From positions 296,332-360,331 of the forward strand of contig CAVWIS010000027.1 of assembly GCA_963755055.1 (NCBI GenBank): a stretch of 64,000 nucleotides of DNA, read 5' to 3'. Below the pieces are notes generated by a model, which was given only the letters and a program-made list of their open reading frames with translations, was not told where the DNA came from and made no database searches. How positions within the stretch are numbered: position 1 is the stretch's first letter; the number at the start of each line of letters is the position of its first letter. The stretch is from AP-16 sp963755055 (lineage in GTDB: Bacteria; Pseudomonadota; Alphaproteobacteria; Rhizobiales; Xanthobacteraceae). Positions 28,506 through 36,486 of this stretch are shown here, one piece after another. Both the position numbers and the translations under genes were made by a program.

Positions 28506-28691
28506 TCAGAACTCGATGACGACCTGGGGAATGTGAGTTCCCTTACAGGCGGCTTCGTGCAGCTTTGGGGTCGCTGCGTCGATGAGTTTGCCACCCACGA
28601 CAATCTCGAGTTCACCCGCGGTCAACTCGCGAATATTCTCGTTGGTTGCTTCTGGGTTCGAGGAGACCTTGGTGACCAGCTTCCGGGTCAT
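28506..28691 (-). CDS. Double-glycine leader peptide, second copy type
   Basis: This is a 61-residue peptide whose leader RELTAGELEIVVGG ends at residue 34, exactly as in the peptide at 21618. The core region of 27 residues (KLIDAATPKLHEAACKG..) has one cysteine and a hydrophobic end (VVIEF). ATG 28691 is preceded by AGGAGAAGAGC. A TGTGA-N6-TCACA site is 77 bp upstream. The two leaders share the ELTxxEL..V.GG pattern but the cores are unrelated, as expected for peptides using one exporter. No exporter is in this window. Confidence 0.65.
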   Translation of the reverse strand: MTRKLVTKVSSNPEATNENIRELTAGELEIVVGGKLIDAATPKLHEAACKGTHIPQVVIEF

Positions 28692-28768
28692 TTGCTCTTC
28701 TCCTGGGGGTTTCGCAGCCTCACGGCGTTGCGACCGCCTGCAATCTGACATGAAGCGCGCTACTGTTC

Positions 28769-28784
28769 TGTGATGGACATCACA
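28769..28784. promoter_or_regulatory. CRP/FNR-family site TGTGATGGACATCACA
   Basis: Exact half-sites lie within a longer near-perfect palindrome (28765-28788) with GTTC and GAAC outer arms. It is 77 bp upstream of the GG-leader peptide start on the minus strand. Confidence 0.65.
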
Positions 28785-28943
28785 GAACTTTCGGGCAGGA
28801 GCATCAGACTTGCGACCCCCGAACCGCTGTTCGAACATAGTGCGGAGCTTGGGCCTCCAGCCAAGCTCCGGCATCCCCGGTCACCTGTCCTTCCCTTCCC
28901 AAAGGCGGCCGGGGACCAGCCGGTATTATCTTGACTCCGGGCG

Positions 28944-29468
28944 GTGCCGGGCCAGATTCGCCGGATGCACACCTTCTGCAATCGCCGGACGGCGCGCGTG
29001 TGGGTGACCCAACCGGCGCACCGGTTCGGGGCGAGCGTCATGCTGGCCCTTGCCATTCTGTGTGCGAGCGTCGTCGCGATCCCGTTGCGGGACCCCGACT
29101 GGGTGCTATGGCTGTTTGCGGCCGGCGGCATCGCCTTGGCGGTCTATTGCTGGTGGTGGTCCGTACTTGCGTTCACCGAGGTCGTCGCGAGGTTCGACGG
29201 CGAGAGCCGTGCGCTGACGGTCACGCGCACGCAGCCGTGGCGCCACAGGGAGGAGACCTTTCCGTACCAGGAGATCGTTGCCGCCGACGTGCGCGGGAGC
29301 ACGGGCCTTGACGGCGCCGGCTCCGGCGACTTCCTGCTCCTCTGGCCGAAAACGAGCTACAGCCTCGAGATGACGCTCGCCGGCGGCCGCCGGATCCGGC
29401 TCCGCGCCGACGGCGAGGCCGAGTGTTACGATGCGCTGCGCGAGGTCCGAGCGCTGCTGCGTGCCTGA
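28944..29468 (+). CDS. Small membrane protein with PH-like C-terminal domain
   Basis: This is a 174-residue protein. Two adjacent hydrophobic segments (ASVMLALAILCASVVAI and LWLFAAGGIALAVYCWWW) are followed by a beta-rich cytoplasmic part with VARFDGESRALTVTRTQPW and SLEMTLAGGRRIRLRADG, reminiscent of bacterial PH-like domains. The start is uncertain and might be a few codons downstream. No functional partner is evident. The call is from hydropathy and pattern, not a firm family match. Confidence 0.55.
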   Translation: MPGQIRRMHTFCNRRTARVWVTQPAHRFGASVMLALAILCASVVAIPLRDPDWVLWLFAAGGIALAVYCWWWSVLAFTEVVARFDGESRALTVTRTQPWRHREETFPYQEIVAADVRGSTGLDGAGSGDFLLLWPKTSYSLEMTLAGGRRIRLRADGEAECYDALREVRALLRA

Positions 29469-29591
29469 AGGCCTCTCCTTGTCTGGCATCCGCCCGTGGC
29501 GTCGACCCGGGAATTTTTCACGATGATCGGATGTCTGTCATACCTGGAGCGTCTCCGAGGGACGCTCGTACTTTCAAACAGGAGCAGACCG

Positions 29592-29792
29592 ATGCGAAAC
29601 ATGCCTTTGATGCTTGCAGTCGCCCTGATCGCCGCGCCGTCGAGCGCACGCCCGCTATCGGCCGCGACCTGGTCGCCAAACAACGAATATCGACCGAGCG
29701 CGGTATCCGAGAGATATGACAAGGCAATCGATCAGGCTCTCTACGACAAAAATCTCGAAAAGGCGATGCAGAATGTTTGCCGCGGCTGTTGA
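29592..29792 (+). CDS. Small secreted protein ending in CRGC
   Basis: This encodes 66 residues, beginning MRNMPLMLAVALIAAPSSA, a signal peptide, and ending with a CRGC pair of cysteines. ATG 29592 follows CAGGAGCAGACCG. No known domain was seen. The 250 bp after it hold no recognised feature. Confidence 0.55.
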   Translation: MRNMPLMLAVALIAAPSSARPLSAATWSPNNEYRPSAVSERYDKAIDQALYDKNLEKAMQNVCRGC

Positions 29793-30042
29793 GCAAACTC
29801 TTCGGCATTCAAGACCCCAGTCTGTCATCGTGCAGACCGGGTCCGAATGAAGCGCTGCCAAAATGGTCAAAGTTGTCACTGAGCCATTTATTCGCATGGC
29901 GGCGATCGGCTTCTCGGAGGCATCCGAAGAGTTTAGTCGTGGCTTGACCTGCTTGCCGGTCCGGAGAGTGTCATCTCCTCGCCGGCCCCGATGCTGTGGA
30001 TCATCAGCATTCGACGCGATCGACCCAAACCCGCACGCGCAG

Positions 30043-30831
30043 CTACGTCGGCCTCCACGCGCGGGCCCGCGTCTGCGCCTCGGCGATCTCATCGTGGGTC
30101 ATCTGGCTCGCCACCAGGTCGCGACTGCCGACGGCAGTGCCGCGGCGGGAGTCGGACGCCGCGAAGTGCGCAGCCGCAAGATTGAACCACATATGGGCGC
30201 TCACATTGTCCGGTTTCCCGGCCGTCCCCGTGGCGTAGAGGACGCCAAGATTGTACTGAGCCTGGGGATCGCCCCGGTCGGCGGCAAGGCGATACCACTT
30301 GGCTGACGCGGCGTAGTCCTGTGGCACGCCTTGGCCCTCGGCGTACATGACTCCGAGGTAAAATTGCGCGTCGACATCGCCCTGGTCGGCGGCAAGGCCG
30401 AACCACTTTGCCGCCTCGGCGCAGTCCCGCGGCACGCCCTGACCAAGGTAGTAGATGAGCCCGAGCAGCGACTGGGCGCGGGCATCGCCCTCGTCTTGGG
30501 CGAGCAGGCGCCCCAGCCGCAGCGCGGTTGCGTATTCGCCATTGTGATAGGCAGCATAAGGTTCATCGGCTTTCGCAGCCGCGCCTGGGAGACCAATCGC
30601 GCCGGGCAGGCCGGCGATGGATTGCCTGATCGGCTCACGATAGACGCCAAACGTGAAACCGAGTGTCAGCATGAGCACGGCAATACCCGCGGCAGTCCCG
30701 CGCCTGAATTCCGTGCACCGGCCCGCCGCTTCCGAGGAGCGCTTGAGCGCCGTCTGCAAGGCTGAAACGCGTCTCTCCAGAGCCTCGGTTTCCCGGTCTC
30801 TGCCAAATCGCAGTCTCGGCAAGAACGACAT
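30043..30831 (-). CDS. Membrane-anchored Sel1-repeat protein
   Basis: This is a 262-residue protein with a short charged N-terminus, one membrane segment near residues 45-65 (AAGIAVLMLTLGFTFGVY), then Sel1-type helical repeats. Clear units read AQSLLGLIYYLGQGVPRDC, AQFYLGVMYAEGQGVPQDY and AQYNLGVLYATG. Such repeats bind proteins in the periplasm and often act in signalling or cell-envelope quality control. The start has GGGAG upstream. A very small membrane-protein frame lies 15 bp ahead and may be co-transcribed. Confidence 0.8.
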   Translation of the reverse strand: MSFLPRLRFGRDRETEALERRVSALQTALKRSSEAAGRCTEFRRGTAAGIAVLMLTLGFTFGVYREPIRQSIAGLPGAIGLPGAAAKADEPYAAYHNGEYATALRLGRLLAQDEGDARAQSLLGLIYYLGQGVPRDCAEAAKWFGLAADQGDVDAQFYLGVMYAEGQGVPQDYAASAKWYRLAADRGDPQAQYNLGVLYATGTAGKPDNVSAHMWFNLAAAHFAASDSRRGTAVGSRDLVASQMTHDEIAEAQTRARAWRPT

Positions 30832-30846
30832 TGCGGCAATCTCCCA

Positions 30847-30936
30847 TCAACACGGCGTCGGCGGCGGCCATGACACCACGAATGCGGCGAGCAACAGCCA
30901 AGCCGCCACCGCCGCGATCAAACACGGCGTGACCAT
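30847..30936 (-). CDS. Possible 29-residue membrane peptide
   Basis: The short frame starts MVTPCLIAAVAAWLLLAAFV and is essentially one membrane helix. GAGGAGAA lies right before the ATG, which is good though close. It ends 15 bp before the Sel1 gene on the same strand. It is supported only by the ribosome binding site and position. Confidence 0.4.
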   Translation of the reverse strand: MVTPCLIAAVAAWLLLAAFVVSWPPPTPC

Positions 30937-30988
30937 TTCATTCTCCTCGTCGCGGTCCTGATCGTGCTCATTGATCTGGTCGGACGGT

Positions 30989-31243
30989 TCATTCGCGTCC
31001 AAGGAGTGACCGCCCGGGTTCACGAACCGACGAAGGCCCTTGATCCGCCGAGAGCGCTGTCGGTTGTGGCGCCCGGTCATTCTTGGCATGCCACATGGGC
31101 CCCGGGCCGCGCATATAGTGCAGCTCGGGTCGATACGCGGCGAACGGCGCCATGAGCGTCCGTACCAGATCGGCAAGACCCTTGGCCGGGCGGGAGAGAC
31201 ATGGGTCAGCCGGATGCTGCGTCGATTTGGTCGCTGCGGTCAT
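30989..31243 (-). CDS. Doubtful small hypothetical protein
   Basis: An 84-residue frame with GGAG before its ATG. It has no domain and no signal peptide. The segment LADLVRTLMAPFAAYRPELHY could be helical. It is listed because otherwise 30937-31466 holds nothing; it may not be a gene. Confidence 0.25.
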   Translation of the reverse strand: MTAATKSTQHPADPCLSRPAKGLADLVRTLMAPFAAYRPELHYMRGPGPMWHAKNDRAPQPTALSADQGPSSVREPGRSLLGRE

Positions 31244-31466
31244 GACGCTCCGCCGTTTAGCTGTTTCGCTATCTGATGATGGCGAGACGGCAGAGGCAGT
31301 AGTTCTATTCCCGTGGGCGTCACCGTTTCACCGCGATGTGACCATGCAGCGCCGGAGCGCGCCGGCATGTCCAACGATTGCTAGAGATTGCATTCGCATG
31401 GAATAAAGGCCGTCCTGAATTGGTCTCCTGGAGCGATGAGCAACACGAACCGTACAGGAGATCACA

Positions 31467-31667
31467 ATGAGATTTGCCCTGATCATCGCGGCCATCTCGG
31501 TGCTGGCATCGACGAACGCCACCCTTGCGACGCCGCATCATCCCCGCAAAGCCGCGCCCGGCTGGGCGCAGGAATCAGCCGGTGGTTCATTTGCATTGCC
31601 CCGGATGAATGAAGTTGCCCCGGGCAGGTGGCGATCGACGTACGATCCCTGCTATTGCGACTACTGA
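31467..31667 (+). CDS. Small secreted protein
   Basis: This encodes 66 residues, opening MRFALIIAAISVLASTNATLA (signal peptide). The mature end RWRSTYDPCYCDY has a CYC pair. ATG 31467 is preceded by CAGGAGATCACA. It is like the other orphan exported peptides in this window; function unknown. Confidence 0.55.
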   Translation: MRFALIIAAISVLASTNATLATPHHPRKAAPGWAQESAGGSFALPRMNEVAPGRWRSTYDPCYCDY

Positions 31668-31816
31668 GCCCGGCAAATGCTCCGCTCACAATTGCTGCGC
31701 CGGGCGCCTTGGGGCGGGGCGGCGCTTGCGGGCCAGAACAGGCACAAGGCGTTCGATGAGGGGCAAGGGTGGCTCATCGTACCGGCGGCGGCGCCCGGTC
31801 GCATGGACCCGCTGAG

Positions 31817-31914
31817 GCCGTCATGGCCGGGCTTGTCCTGGCTTGTCCCGGCCATCCACGTCTTGGCCAGGAACGAAGACGTGGATGCGCGGGACAAGCC
31901 GGCGCATGACGCCG
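31817..31914. repeat. Long imperfect palindrome (CCACGTCTT / AAGACGTGG)
   Basis: The arms read CCGTCATGGCCGGGCTTGTC and GACAAGCCGGCGCATGACG, with CATCCACGTCTT and AAGACGTGGATG nearer the centre. It would fold into a stable stem in RNA or single-stranded DNA. This repeat type is common between genes of Bradyrhizobium-like genomes. Confidence 0.6.
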
Positions 31915-32031
31915 CGATTCGACAACAGCGGGATGTGTCCTGGAAGCCGTCGGACGGCGATCGGAAGCTTCGGTGTATTCAGGCAAGGACCGCGAATGGT
32001 AAGATGCTTGCTGCATCGAACGGAGGGAATC

Positions 32032-32445
32032 ATGGCTGCCAATCTCGCATTGCTGCTGGCAATTGGGTTTGCACTTTTCAGTCCGAGTGCATGGGCACAA
32101 GCGGCATGCGATGCCGGAACGCTGAAAGGAAGATTCGTGTTCACCGGGCGCGGATTTATCGAAGCCGTGCAGCCCGGTATTCAGCGAGTGCACTACGGCA
32201 TCTTTATATTTGACGGCGCCGGCAAGCTGACAGGCAGACAATCATCGAGTCGTGGCGGCAATATCGGGCGCGAGAAGCTCGAAGGCTTCTACACTCTCGA
32301 TAATGACTGTACCGGCACGCTGACTTTGGGTGGCATCCTGGCGGGTCAAACGCATTGGGATCTATACGTTACTGAGGATGGGAAGCGTGGCCACATTATC
32401 CGCATGGACGAGGGCAATATGGCCGTACGCAGCTTCGAGAGATAG
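32032..32445 (+). CDS. Secreted beta-rich protein of unknown function
   Basis: This encodes 137 residues. A signal peptide (LALLLAIGFALFSPSAWAQ) is followed by CDAGTLKGRFVFTGRGFIEA and a series of short beta-strand-like segments (FIFDGAGKLTG, YTLDNDCTGTLTL). The pattern recurs in conserved hypothetical exported proteins of rhizobia. Two cysteines probably form a disulfide in the periplasm. ATG 32032 follows GGAGGGAATC. Function unknown. Confidence 0.65.
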   Translation: MAANLALLLAIGFALFSPSAWAQAACDAGTLKGRFVFTGRGFIEAVQPGIQRVHYGIFIFDGAGKLTGRQSSSRGGNIGREKLEGFYTLDNDCTGTLTLGGILAGQTHWDLYVTEDGKRGHIIRMDEGNMAVRSFER

Positions 32446-32459
32446 ACGCTAGCGCTCCG

Positions 32460-32795
32460 ATTTCCGAAGTTCGCATCACGGCGGTACCGCAGGGCGACGT
32501 GCCGACGGGCGCGCGCCGGCACGTCCCGCGTTATCCGCTGGTCAGCGCCACGCTCGTCGGGCGGCTGGCAGTCTCGGAAGCCCGACAGGGCGAGCGCCTG
32601 GGCGCGATGCTTCTCGCCGACGCCGTGCGCCGTGCCTACGCGAGCGCGGACACCGTCGGCTCATCGATGCTGGTTGTGGACGCGATCAGCCAGCGCGCCG
32701 CCGCCTTCTATGAAGGAAACGGTTTCGTGCGCTTGCCGGACTCGCTCCGCCTGGTGCTGCCGATGCAGACGATCCGGCGATTGCTGGAACCATGA
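32460..32795 (+). pseudogene. C-terminal fragment of a GNAT acetyltransferase
   Basis: The frame HVPRYPLVSATLVGRLAVSE then QGERLGAMLLADAVRRA is the acetyl-CoA-binding core of a GNAT enzyme (R/QxxGxG/A-like loop). AAAFYEGNGFVRLPD is its usual end, resembling TacA-type toxin acetyltransferases. The N-terminal half is missing. The fragment begins right after a piece of the CTAG-type palindrome (CTAGCGCTCCGATTTCCGAA at 32448), which may mark where the gene was cut. Confidence 0.7.
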
Positions 32796-32889
32796 CCGAC
32801 GCTGTCTCCGCATCCCGTGACGTGGCGGTGGCGCTGCGCGATGCGGTCAGGTCTCCGGCCGTCGCGCGCGCTGGTGCGAGGCAATCGCG

Positions 32890-32962
32890 GCCCTGCCGCG
32901 CAAGCCGACCCGCGTCCTGACCTGGCCGATCGCGACGGTGCACCGATTCATCGCCCGCCCCA
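32890..32962 (+). pseudogene. Short fragment encoding RVLTWPIATV
   Basis: ALPRKPTRVLTWPIATVHRF matches the fragment at 28150-28322 in protein and DNA, then homology ends. It is a second piece of the same dispersed sequence. Confidence 0.5.
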
Positions 32963-32972
32963 GGCGAGCGGA

Positions 32973-33362
32973 TTACCCGGATGGCAGATCGAGGCCGTTT
33001 GGCAGCACAATCCAAATAACGGTCTGCACCTCTGCGGAGTGGCGGGAGATGTGCCCCTTCCCGTGCGTGTCCTCCACCAGAACGAAGCTGCCGGCCTCAA
33101 CATGCCGGACCTCTCCGCCGCTCGTCTCGTACTCCACGGAGCTGTCCAGCCTCACTGTGAGCACCCGCTCCGGCACCGTATGGTAGCCGACTTCGTGCAT
33201 GGCCGCGGGAATGCGAGTGAAGCGGATACGTGACGCCGGGTAATGGGCGGAAAGCTCGAATGGCGCCGCGTCGGGGAAAACCGGCCGCTTGGTCGTCGGG
33301 ATATCGATCTCATCGAAATGGGACTCGCCATCCGGCGTCGCGTAGATGCGTAGACACCTCAT
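32973..33362 (-). CDS. Small cupin-like protein
   Basis: This is a 129-residue single-domain beta-barrel protein. HEVGYHTVPERVLTVRLDSS, then GEVRHVEAGSFVLVED and HGKGHIS match the strand and turn pattern of small cupins, and histidines at these points could bind a metal. ATG 33362 follows CGGGAGACCACG. No partner is evident. The upstream region holds two palindromic elements. Confidence 0.6.
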   Translation of the reverse strand: MRCLRIYATPDGESHFDEIDIPTTKRPVFPDAAPFELSAHYPASRIRFTRIPAAMHEVGYHTVPERVLTVRLDSSVEYETSGGEVRHVEAGSFVLVEDTHGKGHISRHSAEVQTVIWIVLPNGLDLPSG

Positions 33363-33485
33363 CGTGGTCTCCCGAAAGCACCTTGAGCCGTTCGCAGAGG
33401 AATACGCCGGGCCACCGGGCAGCACGTGGCGACGCTGGCCCGGCAATCCGACGGCAGCTTCCTCGCCGACACTCGCGGGATTCGG

Positions 33486-33561
33486 CTAGTGCTCCGATTT
33501 CGAAGTTCGCATCACTTCGCGGCACGGTCTGGAGCGAACTTCGAAATCTTAGGAGCACTAG
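33486..33561. repeat. CTAG-bounded palindromic element A
   Basis: This 76-bp element begins CTAGTGCTCCGATTTCGAAG and ends CGAAATCTTAGGAGCACTAG. The arms pair with few mismatches, giving one long hairpin. It has CTAG at both ends. Confidence 0.65.
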
Positions 33562-33575
33562 CAACCTTTTAATTC

Positions 33576-33652
33576 CAGTGCGGTTTTTGAATTTGAAGTT
33601 CCTCGACGAGCGTGCGGCAACAATGGGGGGAACTTCAAATTCGCCGCACTAG
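33576..33652. repeat. CTAG-type palindromic element B
   Basis: It has the same architecture as the element 15 bp upstream but a different sequence: CAGTGCGGTTTTTGAATTTG at the left and CAAATTCGCCGCACTAG at the right. The left end reads CCAG where CTAG is expected, so it may be degraded by one base. Confidence 0.6.
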
Positions 33653-33655
33653 CGT

Positions 33656-33750
33656 GCCTTCCGGGCAGCGCATCCTACACTTTTCACGGACCTCCGAAGA
33701 GAAATGACGCCTCGGTAACGCCTGGCTAACGCCGGCGACGACGGCGGCAG
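33656..33750 (-). promoter_or_regulatory. Inverted copy of the BTAD regulator upstream block
   Basis: Read on the minus strand it gives CCGCCGTCGTCGCCGGCGT, GAGGCGTCATTT, then GTCCGTGAAAAGTGTAGGAT and CCCGGAAGG, clearly the block found before regulator copies 1 and 3. No regulator coding sequence follows it. It lies 57-151 bp upstream of the PQQ-type dehydrogenase start on the other strand. It is either a leftover of a fourth copy or a shared regulatory site. Confidence 0.55.
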
Positions 33751-33806
33751 GCTTCGATCGGCGTCACGCGAATATCGTGGCACGGAGGAACGGAGGAGAC
33801 GACAGG

Positions 33807-35504
33807 ATGACGATGACTCGCCTCAAATGTTTCTGGAGCAGCGCCCTCTGCGCGGCGCTCGCGCTCATCTTCGCGCCGCCTCCCGCGGCGCTCGGCGACG
33901 ACGATCGGTCCGACGCGCAATGGGCGATGGGCGGGCAGGATCTGCACAACTGGCGAAACCAGGAGAAGACCGCCATCAACCGGAAGAACGCAGCCCGTCT
34001 CAAGACCAAGTGGGTGTTCACGACCGGCGGCGACGTCGGGGCGACGCCGGCCGTGGTCGACGGCACGGTCTACTTTCCGGATTTTGCCGGCAACTACTAC
34101 GCGGTCGATGCGAAGACCGGCACCGCCAGGTGGTCGAGGAAAGTCTCCGACTGGACCGGAATCGCCGGCGATTTTGCCCGCAATTACCCCGCCGTCGACG
34201 GCGACATGCTGATCCTGGGCGATCAGGCCGGCAACAACGCCGTCTGGAACGGCAGCCAGCTGACCGGGTCCGGCGCCCGCGTGATCGCCGTCAACCGTCA
34301 TACCGGCCACGCGATCTGGGTCACCCAGGTCGATGCCTTCCCCGCCACCATGGTCACCAGCTCGCCGGTCGTGTTCAAGGGCGTCGTCTATGTCGGCGTT
34401 GCGTCGGCCGAGGAAAACCTCGCGGCAAATCCCGCCTATCCCTGCTGCGTCTCGCGCGGCAGCCTCGTGGCCCTCGACCAGCGCACCGGGCACAAGCTGT
34501 GGCAGACCTACATGGTGCCGAACAATCATGGCCTGCTGGGCGGATACAGCGGCGGCGGCATCTGGGATACGACGCCCGTGATCGACGCCAAGCGCCGCTC
34601 GGTCTATGTCGGGACCGGCAACAACTATTCGGTTCCGACCGCCGTGAAGGACTGCATCGCGGCAAACCCGGCCGACCGGAACTGCACCGATCCCAAGGAT
34701 TATTTCGACTCGGTGGTGGCGCTCGACCTGGCCACCGGAAAGATCAAATGGGCGACGCGCGCCCTCGCCTACGATGCCTGGAACGTGGCCTGCCTGTTCG
34801 TACCGGCGGGGGTGTACAACTGTCCAAAGCCGGAAGGCCCGGACTTCGACTTCGGCGCCAATGGTCCGAACCTGATTTCGGTCCGCGGCGCCGACGTTCT
34901 CGGCATCGGGCAGAAGAGCGGGATCTACTGGGCGCTCGATCCCGACAACGGCGACGTCATCTGGAACACGCAGGTCGGGCCCGGTTCGGCGCTCGGGGGC
35001 GTGGAGTGGGGGACGGCGTTCGACGGCGACCGCATCTATGTTCCGATCGCGAACCTGTACGGCATCCCGTACGCGCTGCAGCCGAGCGGCACGATGGTGA
35101 ACGGCGGCTCATGGGCGGCGCTCGACCCGAGGAAGGGAAAGATCCTCTGGCAGACGGCGACGCCGGGAAAATGCTCGCCTGCCATTCCCGACGTCGGGCA
35201 AGGCTGCATGGGGCTCGGGCCGGCGAGCGTCGGCAACGGCGTCGTGTTCGTCGGATCGATGGACACCAATCCCGCCAATCCGACGATGTTCGCGCTCGAT
35301 GCGGAGAATGGAAAGGTCCTGTGGTCGTTCGCCGCCGGAAGCTCGGTCATTTCCGGTCCGGCCATCGTCGGCAACACCATCTACTGGGGAGCCGGCTACG
35401 GGCGCTTCGGTCCGGACCTCGGCACCCCGAACAACAAGCTGTTCGCCTTCGCGGTGCGTGACGCGCATGACGAGGATGATCATGATCATGTCGCCGGTCG
35501 GTAA
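33807..35504 (+). CDS. Periplasmic PQQ-dependent alcohol dehydrogenase-like protein
   Basis: This is a 565-residue beta-propeller protein with a signal peptide (LCAALALIFAPPPAALG). PQQ-enzyme repeats are clear: GTVYFPDFAGNYYAVDAKTG, GSLVALDQRTGHKLW, YWALDPDNGDVIWN and MFALDAENGKVLW. A vicinal cysteine pair (PCCVSRG) matches the ring that stacks on PQQ in quinoprotein dehydrogenases, and the overall pattern resembles polyvinyl-alcohol dehydrogenases. No cytochrome c domain is present. The tail DAHDEDDHDH could bind metal. ATG 33807 follows GAGGAGACGACAGG. Natural substrate unknown. Confidence 0.85.
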   Translation: MTMTRLKCFWSSALCAALALIFAPPPAALGDDDRSDAQWAMGGQDLHNWRNQEKTAINRKNAARLKTKWVFTTGGDVGATPAVVDGTVYFPDFAGNYYAVDAKTGTARWSRKVSDWTGIAGDFARNYPAVDGDMLILGDQAGNNAVWNGSQLTGSGARVIAVNRHTGHAIWVTQVDAFPATMVTSSPVVFKGVVYVGVASAEENLAANPAYPCCVSRGSLVALDQRTGHKLWQTYMVPNNHGLLGGYSGGGIWDTTPVIDAKRRSVYVGTGNNYSVPTAVKDCIAANPADRNCTDPKDYFDSVVALDLATGKIKWATRALAYDAWNVACLFVPAGVYNCPKPEGPDFDFGANGPNLISVRGADVLGIGQKSGIYWALDPDNGDVIWNTQVGPGSALGGVEWGTAFDGDRIYVPIANLYGIPYALQPSGTMVNGGSWAALDPRKGKILWQTATPGKCSPAIPDVGQGCMGLGPASVGNGVVFVGSMDTNPANPTMFALDAENGKVLWSFAAGSSVISGPAIVGNTIYWGAGYGRFGPDLGTPNNKLFAFAVRDAHDEDDHDHVAGR

Positions 35505-35648
35505 CCTTGGTCCCGTGGCTTGAAAGCGCGGCCGTCAGCGGATTCGGGACTCTGTCGTTCGTGGCAGAGCCGGATCCGCGGCGGGCGCAATCGCCCGTCC
35601 ACATCGAGCCCGGTCCCGAAGCATGGATGCGGTTTTTCGCAACGGATC

Positions 35649-36323
35649 ATGCTCCAGCATGCCGCGATCCCTGCCCGCCGCCACAGGTTGGGAATTCTCG
35701 CATTCGCGCTGGCTGCGGCGGCGGGCAGCCTGGAGGGGGCGGCCGCGACTCTCGGAGCTCTGGCGGCCGGAAACCCGTTGTGGGCAATTCCCCTCGAGGC
35801 ATTGGCGCATACGCGCGACCGCCCGCTTTTCTCCCCCTCGCGCCGACCAGCGACCTTGGCGGTGATTGCTCCGCTTCCTCCGGCTTCCGCGCCGCCGGTG
35901 GCCAAAGGGCCCGATCATCCCCGGATCAGCCTGATCGGCACGATCGTCGGGGACACCCGGCAAGTCGCAGTATTCCTCGACGCGGAGGCGCATGCGGTGA
36001 TCCGGCTGCGCGCGGGCGAGCAGCATGGCGGTTGGACCCTGCGCCGGATCGGCAGGCGCGAGGTGACGCTCGACAAGGCAAACGAGGCCGCCGCTCTGGC
36101 TCTGGCAAGTTCCGGCGCCAGGCAGATGCCCCGCGTCAGTCCACTGCAGGATCCGCCGGCGCAGGATCGGCCTGACGCCATCACGAGCTTTGCCTACGCA
36201 ATGCCGACACCGGACGTCTCTGCGGAACGTCGGTGCCCGAAAGGCTCCGGAGTTGGGCTGTCAGGCAATTCCCTGCTCTGTGCCCTTGGGCAGGGCCGCG
36301 CATCCATGCGGCCCCAACGGTAA
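35649..36323 (+). CDS. Type II secretion GspC/GspN-like protein
   Basis: This is a 224-residue protein with an N-terminal membrane segment (LGILAFALAAAAGSL), the motif PLWAIPLEALAHTRDRPLFS, a Pro-rich linker and a small beta domain (ISLIGTIVGDTRQVAVFLD .. IRLRAGEQHGGWTLRRI). This is the HR-type periplasmic domain of T2SS inner-membrane protein C/N. Other gsp genes are not in the window, so it may serve a remote system. The start is uncertain: the ATG used lies inside a dispersed repeat (GGTTTTTCGCAACGGATCATG), and the true start may be slightly downstream. Confidence 0.7.
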   Translation: MLQHAAIPARRHRLGILAFALAAAAGSLEGAAATLGALAAGNPLWAIPLEALAHTRDRPLFSPSRRPATLAVIAPLPPASAPPVAKGPDHPRISLIGTIVGDTRQVAVFLDAEAHAVIRLRAGEQHGGWTLRRIGRREVTLDKANEAAALALASSGARQMPRVSPLQDPPAQDRPDAITSFAYAMPTPDVSAERRCPKGSGVGLSGNSLLCALGQGRASMRPQR

Positions 36324-36486
36324 GTCTTCGCCATGGCACCGGCAGGCGGAATGCACACTTCTTCCGGCTGTCGCCATAGCGTCCGGCAGCGCCCTCGCGA
36401 GCGTCGGCACGCAGAGATCATCCTTTCCTCCTGGCGGCAGCTCATTTATCAGAGGCCGCTGACAGAGCCGCGTCAGGAGCGACGTA

